A stretch of 19,664 nucleotides of DNA from Dehalococcoidia bacterium (GCA_030603485.1 JAUVXS010000011.1:1-19664); one strand, 5' to 3'. Positions 1 to 7,503 are shown, counted from the stretch's first letter. Numbers and translations: made by a program. Notes: generated from the sequence alone by a model not told the origin.

Positions 1-758
1 CCTTGTTTGGTCAAGCATGCTATCAGCCCGGTATGACTAAGGTAACATATGGCACAGGTGCTTTTGTGCTTATGAACATAGGCAAGAAGCATGTCGTAGC
101 CAGACATGGTCTGCTGACAACTCTGGCTTGTAGCCTCGACGGGGAAGCAGAGTACGCTTTGGAAGGCAGTGTATTTATTGCGGGGGCAGCTATCCAATGG
201 CTACAGGATTTAGGATTGATCAGCGAGGCAGGGGATTCAGAGCAACTGGCAATGGAAATAAAGGGTACCGGTGGCGTGTACCTGGTACCCGCTTTTGTTG
301 GCCTGGGGGCACCTCACTGGGATATGTATGCGCGCGGTATACTCGTCGGGCTGACACTTGGTAGCGGCAGAGCCCAGGTTGTAAGAGCTGCTGTAGAATC
401 AATCGCTTATCAGGTGACTGACGTTTTAGAAGCGATGGTGGCTAACTCGTGTCTTCAACTGGCCGAGATACGGGTGGACGGTGGGGCTGCGACTAACAAT
501 TTCTTGGCACAGTTTCAGGCTGACATCGCCGGGGTAGAAGTATCTCGACCAAAAATGTTAGAGACGACGGCTCTGGGAGCAGCCTATCTCGCTGGCTTGG
601 AGATAGGGTTTTGGAAATCTGGCCAGGAGATGGAAGCACTGCGGGAAGTAGGCCAGCAATTCACGCCACATATGGAAGCCATAGAACGCCAGGCGTTGCG
701 CCGTGGTTGGGAAAGAGCATTAGAACGAGCCAAAGGTTGGCTCATAGTAGAGGAATAA
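1..758 (+). CDS. glpK: Glycerol kinase, C-terminal part (5' end outside window)
   Basis: Glycerol kinase phosphorylates glycerol to glycerol 3-phosphate in the cytoplasm using ATP. The visible 251 residues match the second FGGY-kinase domain. They open with FGQACYQPGMTKVTYGTGAF, close to the family motif LFGQ..PG..K.TYGTG, followed by GVYLVPAFVGLGAPHWD, the hallmark glycerol-kinase segment. A nucleotide-binding segment, IRVDGGAATNNFLAQFQADI, comes later, then the alanine-rich LETTALGAAYLAG typical of the C-terminus. The family is about 500 residues long, so roughly half the gene lies upstream. The apparent TTG at position 3 is an internal leucine codon, not a start. The gene is complete at its 3' end and converges on thyX, and no clear terminator is visible between them. 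Other FGGY kinases such as xylulokinase are less likely because of the GLGAPHWD motif. Confidence 0.95.
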   Translation, partial: LFGQACYQPGMTKVTYGTGAFVLMNIGKKHVVARHGLLTTLACSLDGEAEYALEGSVFIAGAAIQWLQDLGLISEAGDSEQLAMEIKGTGGVYLVPAFVGLGAPHWDMYARGILVGLTLGSGRAQVVRAAVESIAYQVTDVLEAMVANSCLQLAEIRVDGGAATNNFLAQFQADIAGVEVSRPKMLETTALGAAYLAGLEIGFWKSGQEMEALREVGQQFTPHMEAIERQALRRGWERALERAKGWLIVEE

Positions 759-868
759 AGGTAAGGTACCAGAGCCTGCTCTATCTCAGCGGAGTAACTG
801 TTGTGGAGTTAGGATAAGGTGCTTCTCCTTAAATAAAAGTTCGAAAACTGTCCCCTGAAGCCCACCAT

Positions 869-1459
869 TCACAAATCCGCAAATACCTGGGGAGCTATTT
901 CCTTGACTATCCTCCGTATTTCCTCGGCGACAGCTCTAAACTCAGGAAGCGCTCGCTTGGATGTGCGCAGCTTGATGATATGGCGAATTTCGCGGAAATT
1001 CCAGGTGCAGATTATCTGGGTCTCACAGGCATTGGGCAGGACGTAGCGAGCAATCTCAGCTTTTATCCCCTTGGATAGTAGTTCACCATAGGCTTGCCAG
1101 CAAGTCGTCATCACCTCCTCGAATTGCTTATGAGTGGACTCGTTGTCTTTGATTGGAGGCGGCTCGATATATCTGGGCTCGGTTTCTTTCACATATCGCT
1201 GGCTTCTCTGGCTATAACTCGCCAATCTGTGCCTGACAAGCTCATGGGTCAGGACACGGCTGGCACGGATGTAGAAGGTAGCACAAGCATGTTCAATCAT
1301 CGACTCATGCCCGACCTCCAGCCACTTCTGAATTCGGTCGGGTACCGTGCCTGTTTTATCTTGTGTGTCCCAGCACAACCTTCCTGCCGTCTCTATCAAT
1401 TTTTCGGCATCAGGGGTGATGGCAAGTAACCTGACTTCTACGTCATACTTATCGGTCAT
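869..1459 (-). CDS. thyX: Flavin-dependent thymidylate synthase ThyX
   Basis: ThyX makes dTMP from dUMP using FAD, NADPH and methylenetetrahydrofolate, replacing ThyA. The diagnostic signature RHRLASYSQRSQR, fitting RHR(X)7S, lies near residues 77-89. It is preceded by a conserved HESMIEHACATFYIRASR segment that helps form the flavin and substrate site. The downstream ARYVLPNACETQIICTWNFREIRHIIKLR stretch contains the conserved arginine and asparagine region of the family. At 196 residues it is slightly shorter than many ThyX proteins (about 220-250) but appears whole. The ATG at 1459 lies just after the tRNA 3' end, leaving only 28 bp, so it may be transcribed together with tRNA-Arg. It is part of the host chromosome, outside the inserted element. 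Confidence 0.96.
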   Translation of the reverse strand: MTDKYDVEVRLLAITPDAEKLIETAGRLCWDTQDKTGTVPDRIQKWLEVGHESMIEHACATFYIRASRVLTHELVRHRLASYSQRSQRYVKETEPRYIEPPPIKDNESTHKQFEEVMTTCWQAYGELLSKGIKAEIARYVLPNACETQIICTWNFREIRHIIKLRTSKRALPEFRAVAEEIRRIVKEIAPQVFADL

Positions 1460-1487
1460 CGCCTATTTACTAAAGCGCAAATCTCCA

Positions 1488-1564
1488 TGGCGTCCCTGGA
1501 GGGATTCGAACCCACGACCCGCTGCTGAGAAGGCAGCCGCTCTATCCAGCTGAGCTACAGGGAC
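1488..1564 (-). tRNA. tRNA-Arg (anticodon UCU), integration target
   Basis: A 77-nt cloverleaf can be folded by eye. The acceptor stem GTCCCTG/CAGGGAC has 7 pairs, the D stem is GCTC/GAGC, the anticodon stem GCTGC/GCAGC closes the loop CTTCTCA, and the T loop is TTCGAAT. The CCA end is encoded. The anticodon is UCU. Two oddities are visible: base 37 is C where a purine is usual, and the T stem GTGGG/CCCTC holds a U-U mismatch. The 5' part of the gene was probably supplied by the inserted element, because a second copy of bases 1-36 lies at 16879-16915 and ends exactly at the third anticodon base. Confidence 0.93.
1528..1564 (-). repeat. Left attachment core (tRNA-Arg bases 1-36)
   Basis: This 37-bp segment recurs at 16879-16915 with a single substitution (position 1544 A versus 16895 G, in the D loop). 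Similarity continues about 15 bp into the tRNA 5' flank with one missing base. On the other side identity stops abruptly at the last anticodon base. This is the expected appearance of an att core left by tyrosine-integrase recombination in an anticodon loop. Confidence 0.85.
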
Positions 1565-1577
1565 TCAAAGCTAAATT

Positions 1578-2741
1578 CTAAAAAGTTGACGTTAAATTGA
1601 CGTTATTTTTTCCAGCATCATTGACGGCAGCCGGCAGGACTTCGTCCAGTAACGCCATAGCGTCTGATTGCATCCCCTCTATTATATGGGAATAGACGTC
1701 CATTGTAAACGCTACGCTAGAATGTCCCAAAGCCTCACTGATAACCTTTGGCTTGGCTCCCCGGAGTAACATGAGACTGGCAAAGGTATGCCTCAGATCG
1801 TGGAACCGGACGCCCTGTAAACCAGCTCTCTTTGCTATCCTAGCAAAGTTATGAGTTAGTACACCTGGGTCAATGGGTTTGCCCTCATGATTAGCAAATA
1901 CCAGGCCGTCAAGGCTGATGGTTTTTCCCATTTGGTGATAGAGCCGTTCACGTTCTAGCCTATATTCTGCTAGGAACTCTGCCAACTTCGATGTCATTGA
2001 TATTCTACGGCGACTGTGGGCCGTCTTTGGTTCAATGAATTGGCATATACCGCGCCGTTTGTAGAGCGCCCTATTAACCGATATTGACCGGGAAGCTATG
2101 TCAATGTCCCTCCATCTTAGCCCAAGTAATTCAGCTTGCCGAAGGCCAGTAGATACAGCCGTATAGATAACAGGATAATGGCTGTTACTGCTGGCAACTA
2201 CAAGCAAATCTGTGACCTCGCCTTGTGTCAAGGTTCGCATGTGCTTGCCTCTGGGTGATGGGGGGTCAACCAGGTCACAAGGGTTACGGCCCAAATAGCC
2301 TTGCCTGACAGCGTATTTTAGAGCCTGTTTCAATATGCGATGGTGATAATGGACTGACCGTGCCGATAACTTTTCACAGGCTTGGCTATAGTAGCTCTGT
2401 ATGATCGAGGGCTGGAGCTGTTTCAACTGAATATGCCCTAATACCGGTATTAGATGATGCTCTGCTATGCTCTGAATGGCGTCCAGTGTCCTGATACTGC
2501 AATTCGTTTTGACGTACCCCTGGAGCCATTGATTTAACAAGTCTGCTACTGTGACCTTTCCTGGCGGGGTATAGACACCCTTGTTCAAGCTATTCAACAA
2601 CTCGGTTAGGCGCTTTTGAGCATCACCCTTGCGTCCTTTTACTGTTTCTAGGTGCCGGTGATACTTACCATCTGGCCCTTTGCCAGTGTAAATTTGAATT
2701 TGCCAACTATTTTTGCCTCTTTGCCTTATGTTACCTCTCAT
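1578..2741 (-). CDS. int: Tyrosine-type site-specific integrase
   Basis: This recombinase integrates and excises the element at tRNA-Arg. Of 387 residues, about 1-60 form an AP2-like arm-binding domain, about 62-165 the SAM-like core-binding domain, and about 170-370 the catalytic domain. All catalytic residues are visible: R201 in TGLRQAELLGL, K239 in PKTAH, H314 and R317 in HDLRHTF, H340 in LGHSS, and nucleophile Y350 in MDVYSHI. The ATG at 2741 follows a strong AAGGAGG. The gene points at the 5' end of the tRNA, and its last codons contain the left arm-type repeats, so the reading frame doubles as part of the attachment site. It lies 55 bp after the hypothetical gene 2797-3456, probably on the same transcript. 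A decayed relative lies at 16935-17156. Confidence 0.96.
   Translation of the reverse strand: MRGNIRQRGKNSWQIQIYTGKGPDGKYHRHLETVKGRKGDAQKRLTELLNSLNKGVYTPPGKVTVADLLNQWLQGYVKTNCSIRTLDAIQSIAEHHLIPVLGHIQLKQLQPSIIQSYYSQACEKLSARSVHYHHRILKQALKYAVRQGYLGRNPCDLVDPPSPRGKHMRTLTQGEVTDLLVVASSNSHYPVIYTAVSTGLRQAELLGLRWRDIDIASRSISVNRALYKRRGICQFIEPKTAHSRRRISMTSKLAEFLAEYRLERERLYHQMGKTISLDGLVFANHEGKPIDPGVLTHNFARIAKRAGLQGVRFHDLRHTFASLMLLRGAKPKVISEALGHSSVAFTMDVYSHIIEGMQSDAMALLDEVLPAAVNDAGKNNVNLTSTF
1586..1605 (+). repeat. Left arm-type integrase sites (tandem TTGACGTTA)
   Basis: Two abutting copies of TTGACGTTA(AA) lie here, overlapping the last codons of the integrase gene. The same 20 bp occur at 16739-16758 near the other end. 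Short tandem direct repeats on both sides of the core are what the N-terminal domains of lambda- and Tn916-type integrases bind as arm sites. Assignment as arm sites is inference; the repeats are directly visible. Confidence 0.7.
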
Positions 2742-2796
2742 TTTGTGCCTCCTTTTCGCCCAGGTTTTACTTCCTCAGATGCTTCGTCATCTGTTC

Positions 2797-3456
2797 TTAA
2801 CCCGTCCTAGTATCCCTTTGCCGCGTTAGCTCTAATATCCCTTTCGCCCAGGGGAATAGATATAAGTCCTCCCCTTTCGGCCCAATCTCCGCTGATATGG
2901 CTCCAACCATTTTTGCTTCTTCGCTGGTAATTACATGGCCTGTCATTGCGCTAAATACGCGTAGATTGACTGCTTCAGTCCCCAGAAAATCCTCTATTCC
3001 AGCCTTTTCAGCAATCGTCTCTACAATACTGGCTTTATACGAATAATAGAATAGAGCCTCAATATCCGTGATAGCACTGTACAAGCGACCTACCCATCGA
3101 GCAACACGAATACTGAGCTTCCTCCTCTTCTGTTTTGCGAAAAACCAAACCTGTAGGACAGACGGCAAGGCTTCTGGAGGAATGTGGTATTTACTGCTAC
3201 CCATGCTCTGTATTGTCCAGGGTTCGTCAATAGGGTTTGGTGTAGACTTACTGCGTTTCGCTCGCTCTCGGATACTCGGCATTATTCTGTCTATAGCAAA
3301 CTTACTGGGCCAGCCTTTCGGTAACGATGAGTTCTTTTTATGCACAATGATTGATACCTCAAAGCGTATCCTTTCATTTGTCCATTTGGGATGTTCATCG
3401 TGAAGTTTTGCTATCAACATCTTGAGTTCATCGGTTATTTTAGGTCCTTTCGCCAT
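2797..3456 (-). CDS. Hypothetical protein upstream of integrase
   Basis: I do not recognise this 219-residue family. Residues 1-75 are basic and helical and could hold a helix-turn-helix (ITDELKMLIAKLHDEHPKWTNERIRFEV resembles a DNA-binding helix pair). The middle carries a basic patch, KQKRRKLSIRVARWVGRL, and the rest looks globular with no membrane segment. Its ATG follows GAGG at a suitable distance, and the gene is read from the minus-strand promoter at 3485-3514. It shares a transcript with int, so a role in integration or its control is plausible. That is inference from position only. No cysteine cluster or catalytic motif was seen. Confidence 0.75.
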   Translation of the reverse strand: MAKGPKITDELKMLIAKLHDEHPKWTNERIRFEVSIIVHKKNSSLPKGWPSKFAIDRIMPSIRERAKRSKSTPNPIDEPWTIQSMGSSKYHIPPEALPSVLQVWFFAKQKRRKLSIRVARWVGRLYSAITDIEALFYYSYKASIVETIAEKAGIEDFLGTEAVNLRVFSAMTGHVITSEEAKMVGAISAEIGPKGEDLYLFPWAKGILELTRQRDTRTG

Positions 3457-3473
3457 CTTGTACCTCGTTTTCC

Positions 3474-3549
3474 ATATACAATCTTTTATAGCTAAATTCT
3501 TTCACGTTATACAATAGTTACACAAGATTACAGCTATGCTATATACAAT
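3474..3549. promoter_or_regulatory. Three phased TATACAAT operator-like motifs
   Basis: TATACAAT, preceded by A or T, occurs at 3474-3482, 3507-3515 and 3541-3549, in the same orientation and spaced 33 and 34 bp, close to three helical turns. The middle copy overlaps the -35 box of the leftward promoter. They lie between the divergent int and XRE units, so they are good candidates for binding by the XRE regulator or the excisionase-like protein. The role is inferred. Confidence 0.6.
3485..3514 (-). promoter_or_regulatory. Leftward promoter for hypothetical-int unit
   Basis: Read on the minus strand: -35 TTGTAT (3514-3509), an 18-bp spacer, -10 TATAAA (3490-3485). The start codon at 3456 lies about 29 bp past the -10 box. 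The -35 box lies inside the middle TATACAAT motif, so binding there would block transcription of int. Confidence 0.6.
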
Positions 3550-3566
3550 TTCATTCCTGGGGATTT

Positions 3567-3595
3567 TTGACATTCGCTACAAGGATGTATATTAT
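3567..3595 (+). promoter_or_regulatory. Rightward promoter for XRE-xis-primase operon
   Basis: TTGACA (3567-3572), a 17-bp spacer and TATTAT (3590-3595) form a near-consensus sigma-70 promoter. The expected transcription start is near 3602, giving a leader of about 44 nt before the XRE gene at 3646, which has the ribosome site AAGGAGA. Confidence 0.78.
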
Positions 3596-3645
3596 ATTTT
3601 TATAAATTATAAATGCTCTCACTTTTTTTGTCAAGGAGATAGAGT

Positions 3646-3843
3646 ATGAACCGAAATAGAGTTAGAGAGATTAGGGAAAAAGTTGGCATGTCTCAGGTCG
3701 AGTTAGGATGCCGGGCACGTATAGCCTCAACAAATATAAGCTCCATCGAATGTGGGAGATTAGCCGCTTGGCCAAAAGCGCGGAAAGCATTGGCGAAGGC
3801 ACTCAAGGTTCCCGAAGCTGAGCTATTTCCACGGGAGGAATAG
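3646..3843 (+). CDS. XRE-family transcriptional regulator
   Basis: A 65-residue protein that is essentially one Cro/C1-type helix-turn-helix: VREIREKVGMSQVELGCRARIASTNISSIECGR, with MSQVELGCRA as helix 2/turn and TNISSIECGR as recognition helix. It is followed by the usual ALAKALKVPEAELF tail. It has no separate dimerisation or protease domain. It is the first gene of the rightward operon, in the position held by the master repressor of temperate phages and satellites. It probably binds the motifs between it and the int unit to set the choice between integration and replication. The start is supported by AAGGAGA 8 bp upstream. It lies 10 bp before the excisionase gene. Confidence 0.88.
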   Translation: MNRNRVREIREKVGMSQVELGCRARIASTNISSIECGRLAAWPKARKALAKALKVPEAELFPREE

Positions 3844-3853
3844 GGCGTGCGCG

Positions 3854-4054
3854 ATGCAGACTAGCGAACGGCTGACCTACAACGTAAGAGAAGCAGCCCA
3901 GGCGTTGGGTCTGAGTAGGAACTCTATTTACCAGGCGTGCCAAAAAGGGGAAATACGATGCTTGCGGATTGGTAAGAGGGTTTTGATATCTAAACTCGAG
4001 GTTCAAAGGCTATTAGCCGGCAATAGTGAGGTTAAAGAGGCACAGAATGGCTAG
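3854..4054 (+). CDS. xis: Excisionase-like HTH protein (HTH_17/MerR-like)
   Basis: A 66-residue protein matching the small winged-helix 'DNA-binding excisionase' family: LTYNVREAAQALGLSRNSIYQACQKGEIRCLRIGKRVLISKLEVQRLL. It has the typical order of HTH, wing with RIGKRVLI, and a closing helix. Such proteins bend DNA at the attachment site and turn the integrase towards excision. Here it lies one gene after the regulator, as in many integrative elements, and overlaps the primase start by 8 bp, which suggests translational coupling. An alternative role is transcription control of the divergent promoters. The start codon is the only ATG that gives the full N-terminal strand, though its ribosome site is weak. 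Confidence 0.85.
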   Translation: MQTSERLTYNVREAAQALGLSRNSIYQACQKGEIRCLRIGKRVLISKLEVQRLLAGNSEVKEAQNG

Positions 4055-6290
4055 ACCGCGAGACTTCAACGATATTCTGAACAAGCTGACCGACGCTAAG
4101 AAAAGTGGGGATGAGTGGATAGCGTCATGCCCATGCCCGGGACATAAGACACCGGCGAAGCATCTCAATCTAAAAGACGCCGGAGACAAGGCCTTAGTGA
4201 CTTGCCAAGGTAGGAAGCATAGCGAGAGCGATATTCGCCTGGCGTTAGGCTTCGATTCTTTAAGTTATTCTCAAGGTCGGGGCGAGAGGGATATTGGTAG
4301 CGGTAAAGGGTGTAAACCTGTCAACACCCCCAAAAAACACGTTCAAACTCCGTTAACTACTAGTGGTGTCACCCTTGATACCCTAGCTCAGGTCAAGAAC
4401 ATACCAGTAGATTACCTGAAAGGCTTGGGGATAACCGATTTCAAATACAATGGGCAGCCTGCGGTAAAGATCCCTTATTACAGAGAGGACGGGGCCGAAA
4501 TTGCAGTCCGCTTTCGCCTCGCAATAACAGCTGATAATCGTTTCAAGTGGCGCAAGGGTGACCATGCCTTGCCCTACGGGCTAACTACGTTAGCTAGAGT
4601 TCGTGAACTTGGCTGGGTGCTGATAGTGGAGGGGGAATCTGATTGTTGGGCTTCCTGGTTGCACGGGATACCAGCTATAGGCGCTCCTGGTAAGGGTATA
4701 TGGCCTATGTCATGGGATGAATATCTAAAAGGGCTCCAGGTTTATGTCTGGGAAGAGCCGGATGCTGCCGACTTTGTTCTGAGAATATTGAATAGTGCAC
4801 CCGGTCTCAGATTCATTCAAGCACCAGCTGGAATAAAAGATATCTCTGAGGCACATATACAGGGACTAGATATTCCGTCATGGTTGGAGGACCTAAAGGC
4901 TAAAGCTGAAGAGGGACGGGATTTGAAGGCTCAATATACTAGTGAACAACTACAACGACTTTACCAAGAAGCAAAGGCGGTTGTCGAAGCCAATGATCCC
5001 CTAGAGGTGATACGAAACGCAATACGGGAGCTTGGTTACGGTGGAGACATTAGACCCGCTTTAATTACTTACCTTGCTATAACGTCGAGACTGTTAGAAA
5101 TGCGCCCTGGGGCCATGCCAGTACATCTTTTATTGACTGGGCCTAGTTCGGGCGGCAAAAGCTACACACTGGGTATTATCAGGGCGCTTATGCCAGAGGA
5201 AAGTTATCACGTAATTGACGCAGGGTCTCCACGTGTCCTGATTTACGATGAGGCTCCGCTTGAGCATAAGGCCTTGGTGTTTGGGGAAGCCGATAGTTTG
5301 CCTGCCGGAGAAGACAATCCGGCAGCGTCCGCAATCCGCAATCTGCTTCAAGACCATTATTTACATTACGAGGTCACTATTCGCGATCCGGTGACAGGAA
5401 ATTATAAGACAGAGCGAGTAAATAAACCTGGACCGACTGTTTTAATCACAACCAGTAGCCGGTCATTGGGTTACCAATTAATGACACGGTTTTTCGCACT
5501 AGAGCTTGGCGATAGTAAAGAGCAAATAAGTGCTGCTCTTGAAATGCAAGCTGGATTGGAGATAAGAGGTCTGTCATCTCCTGATGCCGGCCTAGTGGCA
5601 TTTCAGTCTTACCTTCAACTAAAAGCACCTATAAAGGTGATTGTACCTTACGCGAAGGAACTGGGAACGAGTATGTCTAAACTGGCTTCCGCGCCTCGTA
5701 TCCTGCGAGACTTTGCCCGGTTAATGTCCTTAATCAAAGCGGTAGCTTTAATTCGCTATCACCAAAGACAACTCGGTGCTGAAGGGCATATTGTAGCGGA
5801 ATTGGCTGATTATGAAACAGTACGGGAGCTGGTTAATGATATGTACATTGATTCCAGTATCGGAGTCACCAATGATATACGAAAGCTAGTTGAGGCCGTC
5901 ATTACACTTGATATTAATCGGCGTGGCGGGGAACAAATTACAAACACTACACTGGCAAAACATCTCAGTATAGGTGTGGTACAAGTCACACGGCGAGCTA
6001 GAAAGGCCCTCAAGCTAGGTTGGTTAGTTAATCGAGAACAACGGAAGTATCACTCCGCTGATTATGCCCCAGGTGAGCCTATGCCCGTAGTTGAAGGGTT
6101 GCCTTTCCTGGATGTTAACACATTAACACCACCAACCGATGGTGATATACCCTCCCCCCCACCTTGTATCAAGGGAGAGGGTATTTGTCGTCTGAGGATA
6201 GGCATAGAGACGTTTTCCTGTGCTTATCAACCGAAACGATGCCCGTTCTTTCAAGGTGAAATAAATGCAAAGCGACAAGAAGTGTATTAA
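4047..6290 (+). CDS. Primase-helicase-like replication protein (zinc finger, Toprim-like, P-loop ATPase)
   Basis: This is probably the replication initiator of the excised element. I start it at the ATG at 4047, behind AAAGAGG, giving 747 residues; a longer frame begins at 4026. Residues 28-58 hold a zinc-finger-like set (C28, C30, H33, C53, H58) like DnaG-type primases. Residues 190-240 look Toprim-like: LIVEGESDCWASWLHGIPAIG, with acidic residues E195, E197, D199 and a later D239. Residues 365-372, GPSSGGKS, are a Walker A motif. YDEA (400-403) or FGEAD (412-416) may serve as Walker B. VLITTSS near 465 resembles sensor 1. The C-terminus contains a winged-helix-like stretch (ITNTTLAKHLSIGVVQVTRRARKAL). 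Similar architectures occur in phage and satellite primases. It overlaps genes at both ends. Confidence 0.85.
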   Translation: MARPRDFNDILNKLTDAKKSGDEWIASCPCPGHKTPAKHLNLKDAGDKALVTCQGRKHSESDIRLALGFDSLSYSQGRGERDIGSGKGCKPVNTPKKHVQTPLTTSGVTLDTLAQVKNIPVDYLKGLGITDFKYNGQPAVKIPYYREDGAEIAVRFRLAITADNRFKWRKGDHALPYGLTTLARVRELGWVLIVEGESDCWASWLHGIPAIGAPGKGIWPMSWDEYLKGLQVYVWEEPDAADFVLRILNSAPGLRFIQAPAGIKDISEAHIQGLDIPSWLEDLKAKAEEGRDLKAQYTSEQLQRLYQEAKAVVEANDPLEVIRNAIRELGYGGDIRPALITYLAITSRLLEMRPGAMPVHLLLTGPSSGGKSYTLGIIRALMPEESYHVIDAGSPRVLIYDEAPLEHKALVFGEADSLPAGEDNPAASAIRNLLQDHYLHYEVTIRDPVTGNYKTERVNKPGPTVLITTSSRSLGYQLMTRFFALELGDSKEQISAALEMQAGLEIRGLSSPDAGLVAFQSYLQLKAPIKVIVPYAKELGTSMSKLASAPRILRDFARLMSLIKAVALIRYHQRQLGAEGHIVAELADYETVRELVNDMYIDSSIGVTNDIRKLVEAVITLDINRRGGEQITNTTLAKHLSIGVVQVTRRARKALKLGWLVNREQRKYHSADYAPGEPMPVVEGLPFLDVNTLTPPTDGDIPSPPPCIKGEGICRLRIGIETFSCAYQPKRCPFFQGEINAKRQEVY

Positions 6291-6456
6291 GTGTGGCAGG
6301 AGAGGGATAGTTAGGCTAAACAATGGCGCTTGGTTATGCGACAGGTGTGCTATAGAGGCAACTATTTTTAGTTTGAACATTGGTCAGCCCGTAGTATGGG
6401 CTCGCCGAGGCGATCCTCACTTTGTCCTAATGCCAACAACGATTCACAGAAATTAA
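6265..6456 (+). CDS. Small zinc-ribbon protein
   Basis: A 63-residue protein with two CxxC knuckles, CIKCGRRG (C7, C10) and LCDRCA (C25, C28), forming a four-cysteine zinc ribbon. The C-terminal half (FSLNIGQPVVWARRGDPHFVLMP) has no motif I know. It starts inside the primase gene (26-bp overlap) behind AAGGTG and ends immediately before the recombinase ATG, so translation of the three is probably coupled. It may assist the primase or recombinase in binding DNA. That is inferred from position only. Confidence 0.75.
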   Translation: MQSDKKCIKCGRRGIVRLNNGAWLCDRCAIEATIFSLNIGQPVVWARRGDPHFVLMPTTIHRN

Positions 6457-6948
6457 ATGAAAGCAGCTCTATACCTTCGTGCATCTACAACCCAGCAAGA
6501 GGCAGCCAATCAATTACCGGCGCTTGAGGACTATGCGGAGCGCCGGGGCTTTGAGATTGTCCAGGTTTACAGCGAGAATGAAACAGCGTGGAAGGCTGGT
6601 CACCAGGCTGAATTGGCCAAATTATTTGAAGATGCCCGGAAGGGTAAATTTGAAGTAGTGCTGGTATGGGCCTTAGACCGGCTGTCCCGGGAAGGCGCCC
6701 TGGCGATCTTGAGCCTTGTTGATAAGCTGAAGAAATATGGTGCCAAGGTTATCAGCTATCAAGAGAGCTGGACCGAGGCGCCAGGGGATCTTGCAGATAT
6801 TCTTTACGCCATTACCGGATGGGTTGCCAAGATGGAGAGCCAGAGGCGCTCAGAGCGAACCAAGGCTGGGCTTGAACGAGCCCGGCGGGAAGGTAAGCCC
6901 ATTGGCAAGCGAGGCCCGGACAAAAAGAAAAGAAAGCGAAGGGTATGA
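6457..6948 (+). CDS. Serine recombinase, catalytic domain only
   Basis: The 163 residues match the resolvase/invertase N-terminal domain. LYLRASTTQQ gives R8 and nucleophile S10, and ALDRLSREG near residue 74 gives the conserved D-R-L-S-R with R75 and R78. The E-helix segment (AKMESQRRSERTKAGLERARREGKPIGKRG) follows. The protein then stops in a lysine-rich tail, KKKRKRRV. The usual C-terminal helix-turn-helix of about 45 residues is missing. A resolvase-like HTH is instead found two genes downstream (7055-7483). It could resolve element multimers or invert a segment. It abuts the zinc-ribbon gene with no gap and shares an ATGA stop/start overlap with the 35-residue ORF. Confidence 0.9.
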   Translation: MKAALYLRASTTQQEAANQLPALEDYAERRGFEIVQVYSENETAWKAGHQAELAKLFEDARKGKFEVVLVWALDRLSREGALAILSLVDKLKKYGAKVISYQESWTEAPGDLADILYAITGWVAKMESQRRSERTKAGLERARREGKPIGKRGPDKKKRKRRV

Positions 6949-7052
6949 CAAAAAGGTGCGCTAAAAACAAGCGGGGGTTTTTAGTGAAGAACAAAGCCAA
7001 ACTGTTGGCGAACATTCAACCTTTAAAAGAGGTTCCTTTTTTACAGGTGTAG
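6945..7052 (+). CDS. 35-residue ORF coupled to recombinase
   Basis: The recombinase stop and this ATG overlap as ATGA (6945-6948). The frame runs 35 codons (MTKRCAKNKRGF... to ...EVPFLQV) and stops 2 bp before the next gene. The product is basic at the N-terminus. The tight spacing on both sides suggests it is translated, either as a peptide of its own or to pass ribosomes on to the next gene. No family is recognised. A perfect 8-bp inverted repeat lies inside it (6961-6968 with 6977-6984). Confidence 0.45.
   Translation: MTKRCAKNKRGFLVKNKAKLLANIQPLKEVPFLQV
6961..6984 (+). other. Inverted repeat inside 35-residue ORF
   Basis: CTAAAAAC (6961-6968) and GTTTTTAG (6977-6984) are perfect reverse complements around an 8-base loop rich in G. 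There is no trailing T run, so it is not a convincing terminator. It could be a weak RNA hairpin or a protein-binding site. Confidence 0.4.
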
Positions 7053-7054
7053 CA

Positions 7055-7483
7055 ATGACTGAAGTAGACGATTCGCAATGGCTCTATGTTTGCACTAGGT
7101 GTGGTAATCAGGTAACTGCCGACGTGACATTCCACAGTAACTGCCCGGATTGCCACGGTTCCAGCTGGTCATGTTATTTGGTTGAGAACGGTTCTGAGCC
7201 CAAAACCCCTGAACATCAGGCAGCAGAGCCTATAAAATCACAGGCGGAATTTTGTCCCAGCCTTATTAATCCTGACACAAGCCCTCTGGCGCCATTCCAG
7301 GCCCACAAGACTAGGGCCGGGCGAAAAGCCTTGCCAATGCCAGGGGAGCTAATTAAAGAGCTCAGTGGTCAAGGTTTAAGTAGCCGGCAAATCGCTCAGG
7401 AGCTGGAACGGTGGGGGACCCGGGTGTCCTATAAAACTATTTTACGTGTGCTATCCGGCCAAAAGCAAGATTCTCTACTATGA
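7055..7483 (+). CDS. Zinc-ribbon protein with resolvase-type C-terminal HTH
   Basis: Residues 10-40 hold a zinc ribbon, with C13, C16 (CTRCGN) and C30, C33 (CPDCHG). Residues about 45-85 look unstructured. Residues 88-136 (AGRKALPMPGELIKELSGQG, then LSSRQIAQELERWGTRVSYK) resemble the helix-turn-helix normally fused to the C-terminus of resolvases and invertases. The upstream serine recombinase lacks exactly this part, so the pair may act together as a split recombinase. The zinc ribbon may mediate contact. This is inference; a stand-alone transcription regulator is the alternative. The gene lies 2 bp after the 35-residue ORF, and its stop overlaps the ATG of the next, broken, gene (ATGA at 7480-7483). 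Confidence 0.8.
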   Translation: MTEVDDSQWLYVCTRCGNQVTADVTFHSNCPDCHGSSWSCYLVENGSEPKTPEHQAAEPIKSQAEFCPSLINPDTSPLAPFQAHKTRAGRKALPMPGELIKELSGQGLSSRQIAQELERWGTRVSYKTILRVLSGQKQDSLL

Positions 7484-7495
7484 GCATTAAACCTT

Positions 7496-7503
7496 ATGAA
7501 GAA
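7496..7503 (+). repeat. Target-site duplication, left copy
   Basis: ATGAAGAA at 7496-7503 immediately precedes the left inverted repeat. The identical octamer follows the right inverted repeat at 7928-7935. Confidence 0.8.

Noticed and set aside
759..868. Terminator between glpK and thyX
   Set aside because: Only a weak AAGG/CCTT pairing near 821-830 followed by AAATAAA; not enough stem to call.
1094..1429. Plus-strand open frames over thyX
   Set aside because: Antisense shadows of a gene with a complete ThyX signature.
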